Shown here: positions 6,658 to 10,439 of the stretch, piece after piece
How the letters are laid out: every line of letters starts with the position of its first letter
How positions within the stretch are numbered: position 1 is the first letter of the stretch
NCBI GenBank assembly: GCA_937931775.1
Contig: CALHAQ010000024.1
Location: 1-10,439, forward strand
Length of the DNA stretch: 10,439 nt
Reading direction: 5' to 3'
Source: an uncultured Candidatus Altimarinota bacterium
Lineage (GTDB): Bacteria; Patescibacteriota; Gracilibacteria; BD1-5; UBA6164
The notes under the pieces: model-generated
The model's input: the letters and a program-made list of their open reading frames with translations, nothing else
Database searches by the model: none
Told to the model about the DNA's origin: nothing
Program-made: the position numbers and the translations under genes

Positions 6658-7035
6658 TTACATGCGAGAGAGCATACTCTCAAGATGCTCCTTGGTCAAA
6701 TCATAAAGTTTCTGACTGTTGTCTAAAGTATCTACATCTATACAGCGAGTATCACCTATATAGAGAGATACTCTGGATTCAAGGAATACGTGAAGAATTT
6801 CTTTCAGCATTTCAGATGAGCATGCCGATTCGTGAAACCTATAGAGAGATATATGATCTACTCCAAATTCTCTCCCGAGAGTTCTCCAGGAAGTCTTTTG
6901 AGTAAGATGTAGCAGAGATGCTTTTGCAAATACGAGAGGAGCTGTTTTGCGTGGAAAAAAACCGTATTTCTTACATATACGGCCTATCTTATTGTAGTGT
7001 TTAGTTTGCAGGAGATGGAAACGGATTATCCACAC
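6658..7035 (-). CDS. 125-residue protein resembling an IS5-type transposase N-terminal region
   Basis: The frame starts at GTG 7035 (a stop codon two triplets upstream excludes earlier starts) and ends at TAA 6658-6660. Residues about 23-75 follow the pattern of the DNA-binding start of IS5/IS4-group transposases: a basic KYGFFPRK stretch, a hydrophobic helix, SWRTLGREFGVDHISLYRFH (a helix-turn-helix-like WR-x-LG-x-x-FG-x-x-x-x-x-YRF), then a helix ending in EILHVFLES. The part after that (IGDTRCIDVD) has no DDE catalytic domain, and glmS follows with no second open frame. So it is an orphan OrfA-like remnant, or a domesticated DNA-binding protein. It contains no UGA codon, but with only five glycines this is not significant. 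It lies 3 bases after the DsbA-like gene and 16 before glmS, within one likely operon. No terminal inverted repeats were found. Confidence 0.55.
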   Translation of the reverse strand: MWIIRFHLLQTKHYNKIGRICKKYGFFPRKTAPLVFAKASLLHLTQKTSWRTLGREFGVDHISLYRFHESACSSEMLKEILHVFLESRVSLYIGDTRCIDVDTLDNSQKLYDLTKEHLESMLSRM

Positions 7036-7038
7036 TCT

Positions 7039-7953
7039 TTACTCGTAAGTAAGTAAACTCTCTATTGCATCCTCAAAGGTTTGATATGGATATGCTCCAG
7101 GAATAATCTTATATTCCCCCGTTATGTTATTTATAATAATATTTCCAGGAGTTCCACTTATTCAAAATAGTTCTTGTCATTCAGACTTTTGAGCAGAAAT
7201 TTTATCACTATATTTTGATTGTTGAGTACATTCTAATTGCTGTACATCCATGTCTATTGAGTCTGACATCTCAAGGTAAAGCTCAGATAATGTTCTTAGA
7301 TATCATGCACCATAGTTTTTATAAAAAATATCTATCCCTGTATAAAAACTCTCGGATCAGCCCTGTTCTGCTACACATTCTAGATTCAGAGCTGCAAGTG
7401 CAGCTGTAGAGTTAAGCTCTACTAAAGGAAAGTGTTGATATACATAATTAAGTTGAGAATCATATTTTTCATTGAGCTGAAGCAGTACTTCATCATTATG
7501 CAATTTAGCACTAAAAGGCTCATCTAAACTTGCATATTCTATCCATGTAATTTCTGCATCTATATTTCACAGTATATAGGAATTATCTTTAATATCCTCT
7601 AAGATATCGAAACTCAATACTTGAAACTCTTCTCTTCACTCTTGCTCATTTGGTTCAACTATTCCAGGTATAATATCTATAAAATATTCTTCTATTGCGT
7701 ACAATAAATTGAGTAAATCTACTTCCGATGTACTAAGATACGTCTTGTTTTCATAAGAAATACGTAATCTTTCTATTTTTCCAAGGAGTGATTGTTTTTC
7801 TGATAATGTCTTAGACTTGAGAATATCTCAAGCTCTCATTTCAATAATAGCTTTATATCACTTTACTTTCTGTTCATTCTTGTAAGAAGATTGGGCAAAA
7901 GCTGTAGAAAATAAAAATATCATAATAATAAGTCACGATAATATCTTGTACAT
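7039..7953 (-). CDS. Exported DsbA-like thioredoxin-fold protein lacking the CXXC active site
   Basis: The 304-residue product has a signal peptide (MYKILSGLIIMIFLFSTAFA, cleavage after residue 20), a helical charged region to about residue 125, then a DsbA/BdbD-type domain. That domain shows ITWIEYASLDEPFSAKLHND where active relatives have EF-x-D-x-x-CPFC-x-x-x-H, so the cysteines are replaced by Glu145 and Ser148. Later family features remain: YVYQHFPL, a helix with LECVAEQGG (Cys193), LECTQ (Cys242), GISGTPGN (cis-Pro269) and IIPGAYPYQTFEDAIESLL. Nine glycines are UGA-coded. Cys193 and Cys242 could still form a structural disulfide. Thiol oxidase activity through CXXC is unlikely; a chaperone or binding role is inferred. 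The stop is 3 bases before the next gene. Confidence 0.85.
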
Positions 7954-8011
7954 AATACGTATTGGATTTAAAAAATAATACTTTGAGTATATATATATTT
8001 TAATAAAAAAA

Positions 8012-8536
8012 CTATTTTTTTTCTAAAACATGTATTTTTGCTTCACCCTCTTCTCCATAGGAAATGACTTGCTCATTATACTCTTTTGGAATAGAAAATA
8101 CGTAAGAGTAGAGTTTTGCTCATGACTTTGCCTGTGATAAAAACTGTGGGATAATCTTTGCAGACATTTTATCTGGCATACCGTAAACATATATAACGTC
8201 ATATGGAGAAAAATCATGTTTAAATGCATTTGCTAACTTCACCTGAAAATTCTTTGGTGAAGAAAAGAGATTCTGAAATTTAGCTACAGCACACATAGGA
8301 TATGCAAGCTCTATTCATATAATTTCTGATTCTGGGAATTTGGATGCTACAGCGCGGCTTACTCGTCCATCCCCACATCAGATTTCTAAAAATTTTTGTC
8401 CTGGTTTCAAATCAATAATCTCTACAAGTCTCATCACATCTTTTTTGCGAGTTGGGACCCATGGAGCCATAGATTTTCCAGCTATGGCAAGTGGCACACA
8501 GATAAAAAGTATAAAAATAGCGAGAACGTACTGCAT
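8012..8536 (-). CDS. Membrane-anchored class I SAM-dependent methyltransferase
   Basis: The 174-residue protein opens with a hydrophobic helix (residues 3-19), then APWVPTRKKDVMRLVEI and a class I methyltransferase fold with motif I FLEIGCGDGRV (Gly53 encoded by UGA), an acidic end of strand 2 (IIGIEL), and VIYVYGMP at the motif IV position. The layout (N-terminal helix, PWVPT, then GCGDGR) matches a group of small bacterial methyltransferases related to the mitochondrial ATP synthase c-subunit lysine methyltransferase; this likeness is from memory. The substrate is unknown. Three UGA codons read as Gly and the stop is TAG. Start: ATG 8536, with no earlier ATG in frame. It lies 58 bases upstream of the DsbA-like gene on the same strand. 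Confidence 0.85.
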
Positions 8537-8590
8537 CAGAAAAACGTAAAATATAATATATTAGACTATATGAGAAATGGTATAAAACAC

Positions 8591-8618
8591 AAAAATATCC
8601 CTGAAGATTCAGGGATAT
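8591..8618 (-). terminator. Terminator of the secreted repeat protein gene
   Basis: Read on the minus strand, ATATCCCTG and CAGGGATAT form a 9-bp stem with loop AATCTT, followed by TTTTG. It lies 5 bases after the stop at 8623-8625, and so separates the repeat protein gene from the methyltransferase gene downstream. Confidence 0.75.
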
Positions 8619-8622
8619 AATA

Positions 8623-9603
8623 TTATCTCACATATATGTGACCATCCTTTATAGGCTTAAGGTCTGGATTCACCCAATGAGGAATAAACTCACCTTTGTT
8701 ATAGTCATATTTATAGTAATTTCTATTATAGTAGTAATCATCATAATCATAATAGTTTCTATCAGAGTGATCACGGTAATAGTATGAGTTTCTATCATGC
8801 CATGAATCAAAGTATGTTCCTGCGTTATAGTAATTATAATATTTACTTTTTGATCTACTTTTATTTTTCTTCAAATTTTTGATTTCTTTCTCTAGATCTT
8901 TAATAAGTCTCTCAACTTCTGCTTCTCTGTCCTCTATAATATCTAATTCTCTATTTAAAGAGTTTTTTATATCATTATAATATCTACTATTATATTTTTT
9001 GAGGTCACGTATATTTAGTTTGATATCTCTCTTTAAATCATCTATAAATCTGGCTTCTCTTTCTAGTTTTCTTTGTTCACTTTGGTAATAGTCTCTAAGT
9101 TGCTCATATCCATAATACCCATTTCCTTTGGAAATAATATCGTAATATGATGGAGTATACCTATCATAGCCATTATAACTATGATTAAAGGTACTTCGAA
9201 TAGTTGCTCAATTATACGATCATCATGTATGATAATAAGAAGAATTTGAGTTATAATTCGAAGAATTTGTATCCCAATGACTTGGAGTAGAATTTCTTAT
9301 TGTTCTACTTGAAGAGCTGCTCGTATCCCAGTGGCTCGGTATACTACTTTCTATCACATCTGGATCTGAGTGTGAATTATTGGTCCAGTGCCCAGGAATA
9401 CTATTTGTTACCGAATTTTGATGAGAATCTGTGTTCCAATGACTTGGTATGCTATTATCACTCTGAGAGTTACAATTTCCATTCCAATAATCATGATGAT
9501 AATTTGCACCATAATTACACCCTGTTTGATGATATTCAAAGAGTCCTGCATGAGTACTACTATACGCGAAAAGACATATAAGAAGAATTCAAAGCTTTTT
9601 CAT
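8623..9603 (-). CDS. Secreted (I/T)P-x-HW repeat protein with coiled coil and Tyr/Asp/Asn/Arg-rich tail
   Basis: The 326-residue protein is read through four UGA (Gly) codons. A signal peptide (MKKLGILLICLFAYSSTHA, cleavage after residue 19) directs export. Residues 50-111 hold four copies of S-(I/T)-P-(S/G)-H-W-(N/D/T) with tryptophans at 56, 73, 92 and 109, spaced 17, 19 and 17 by Ser/Asn/Thr-rich linkers. Residues about 165-245 are a long, highly charged coiled coil (Arg/Lys/Glu/Asp/Leu/Ile). Residues about 246-305 are low-complexity and rich in Tyr, Asp, Asn, Arg and Lys. The end carries a related FIPHWVNPD. No lipobox, LPXTG or enzyme motif is seen. The family is not recognised. A surface-exposed fibre, adhesin or matrix role is inferred only. 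It has its own terminator. Confidence 0.85.
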
Positions 9604-9675
9604 AAATATATATTTATTGAAATAATAAATTCAATATAACTTAAAAATAGATTATGTCAAATATATTTATATAAT

Positions 9676-9708
9676 AAAAAACTCTCTTACTTATTAAGAG
9701 AGTTTTTT
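9676..9708. terminator. Terminator at the end of the ATP synthase operon
   Basis: AAAAAACTCTCTTA (9676-9689) and TAAGAGAGTTTTTT (9695-9708) form a 14-bp stem with loop CTTAT. On the minus strand it follows the atpC stop (9714-9716) by a few bases and ends in a T-run. Its symmetry would allow action in both directions. Confidence 0.85.
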
Positions 9709-9713
9709 ATTTA

Positions 9714-10145
9714 TTATTTTCTGAGATCGTAGAGCTTGAGTTGTGCTATAGATTTGAGGAGCATATCCTCAGCCTCTATAAACTTCTCCATATCTACCCT
9801 ATCTTTTGCATGTTTATATTGGTCCATAAGAGCGAGTGCTCTCTCTTTTGCTTGCCGAGCTTGATCTAAATCGACTTCTTCCACATCAATAAGCATATCA
9901 GCCATAACTTTTACGCAGGAGTTGTTTACCTCTATTACCCCCGATCCTATAGCAAAGTCTTCTCTTTGAGGGACATTATTCTCATCATTATATCTAATAT
10001 AGAGAACACATGGCTCAATAGAAGCTATCATAGGAGCATGGCTATCTAGGATAGTTACCTCTCATGATTTTGTCATCACTGTTACGGAAATAACACTGTC
10101 ATGAGCAAAATTTTCTCCAGAAAATGAAAGTACTTTTATTTTCAT
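9714..10145 (-). CDS. atpC: ATP synthase F1 epsilon subunit
   Basis: Epsilon is part of the central stalk of F1Fo-ATP synthase; it couples rotation and inhibits ATP hydrolysis. The 143-residue product starts at ATG 10145. The N-terminal beta-sandwich holds the family pattern SGEVTILDSHAPMIASI (its Gly is UGA-coded), then a strand with FAIGSGVIEVNNSCVKVMAD in place of the usual F-x-V-x-GG-F-x-E-V. The C-terminal helical hairpin (about residues 92-140) begins EEVDLDQARQAKERA. Reading UGA as stop would cut it to 105 residues and lose the first strand. The ATG lies within the last codons of the upstream gene (10-base overlap), so translation is likely coupled. Confidence 0.92.
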
Positions 10146-10363
10146 AATTTTTCTAAAAAGTATATTAATATTAAAATAGAAAGATACATAGAAGTACCAA
10201 CTATTAAAGCATAGAAACTGATTTTAATCAATCTCGAAAAATAAACTAGTTCTTTTTTCAGAACATATTTATACAATAGTAGAAAAGCAATAACAATACA
10301 AGAGGCTCATATTAAAAACATAGATACCCATGAATACAAAATTATTGCTATTGCTCAATTCAT
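10136..10363 (-). CDS. Small two-helix membrane protein in the ATP synthase operon
   Basis: The 75-residue product runs from ATG 10363 to TAA 10136-10138, with three UGA (Gly) codons. Two hydrophobic helices (about residues 4-30 and 48-70) are joined by a basic loop (YKYVLKKELVYFSRLIK), so both ends should face the same side, with the loop probably cytoplasmic. It overlaps atpC by 10 bases. It is not recognisable as subunit c, which has a conserved acidic residue in helix 2 and a Gly-rich helix 1. AtpI- or AtpZ-like assembly proteins are a possibility, but they usually lie at the start of the operon. No Shine-Dalgarno sequence is seen; an A/T-rich stretch precedes the ATG. Confidence 0.65.
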
Positions 10364-10395
10364 AATATTATTTTTTTTAAAAAAATATCACAGGT

Positions 10396-10439
10396 TTACT
10401 GTTGTATTTGATTTATCTCTGTACTACTATTTCTTACTC
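10396..10439 (-). CDS. C-terminal end of an upstream ATP synthase operon gene (partial)
   Basis: Of the three minus-strand frames at the window edge, only one is open for any distance. It gives the last 13 residues, VRNSSTEINQIQQ, followed by TAA at 10396-10398. Position suggests an F1 subunit gene (beta or gamma). The RNSST-EI-x-x-I pattern vaguely recalls the RQAAIT-x-E-x-x-EI end of gamma but lacks residues, so I do not assign it. Thirty-two bases separate it from the two-helix protein gene. Confidence 0.4.
   Translation of the reverse strand, partial: VRNSSTEINQIQQ

Noticed and set aside
7970..7992. Weak hairpin ATACT-CAA-AGTAT with a T-run (minus strand) as a terminator after the methyltransferase gene
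   Set aside because: The stem is only 5 A/T-rich pairs; in sequence this A/T-rich such stems are expected by chance, so it is not listed as a feature.
8340..8620. Plus-strand open frames of about 70 codons
   Set aside because: They oppose the methyltransferase motif I region, overlap each other in different frames and show no recognisable features.
9300..9639. Two overlapping plus-strand open frames
   Set aside because: Both are antisense to the secreted repeat protein, which has a signal peptide, repeats and a terminator in the right place.
198..10363. UGA as tryptophan (code 4) or selenocysteine
   Set aside because: Known motifs need Gly at these sites (PGGVGP, SGET, GCGDGR), ordinary UGG codons serve Trp, and the number and spread of UGA codons exclude selenocysteine.

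Overview
The window reads correctly only if UGA is translated as glycine (genetic code 25). With UGA as stop, every long gene breaks into fragments. With UGA as glycine, ten genes become continuous and the UGA codons fall on invariant glycines, for example the second Gly of PVPGGVGP in FolD, the Gly of LSEGQ in an ABC-F ATPase and the Gly of SQSGET in GlmS. I count about 56 in-frame UGA codons, and every gene with an identified stop ends in UAA or UAG. Together with the low G+C, this points to Candidatus Gracilibacteria or Absconditabacteria (BD1-5/SR1), small-genomed members of the candidate phyla radiation. I cannot separate these two from this window.

Layout. The left edge (1-118, +) is the acidic tail of single-stranded DNA-binding protein, closed by a strong two-way terminator. 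A minus-strand gene (198-1196) encodes a membrane-anchored, PEGA-like extracytoplasmic protein. Divergent from it, folD (1281-2114, +) overlaps a small one-helix membrane protein gene (2107-2343). A promoter then drives a three-tRNA cluster, Gly(UCC)-Pro(UGG)-Ile(GAU), all with encoded CCA. The two spacers following tRNA-Pro and tRNA-Ile carry a related, covarying hairpin. The cluster ends at a two-way terminator shared with a minus-strand ABC-F ATPase gene (2963-4417).

The rest of the window is on the minus strand. A 45-residue microprotein gene (4585-4722) has its own -35 box and three hairpins downstream. glmS (4818-6641) lies at the end of a tight run: exported DsbA-like protein lacking CXXC (7039-7953), then a 125-residue protein resembling the N-terminus of an IS5-type transposase (6658-7035), then glmS. 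Upstream of that run are a membrane-anchored methyltransferase (8012-8536) and a secreted protein with (I/T)P-x-HW repeats, a coiled coil and a Tyr/Asp/Asn/Arg-rich tail (8623-9603). The right edge holds the end of an ATP synthase operon: atpC (9714-10145), a 75-residue two-helix membrane protein overlapping its start (10136-10363), and the tail of one more gene.

Housekeeping functions present are one-carbon folate metabolism, amino-sugar supply for the cell envelope, ribosome-associated ATPase activity, tRNA supply and ATP synthesis. The most unusual parts are the exported accessory proteins (9603-8623, 7953-7039, 1196-198), the tRNA-spacer hairpins and the microprotein/hairpin unit. No mobile element with ends, CRISPR array or rRNA was seen.
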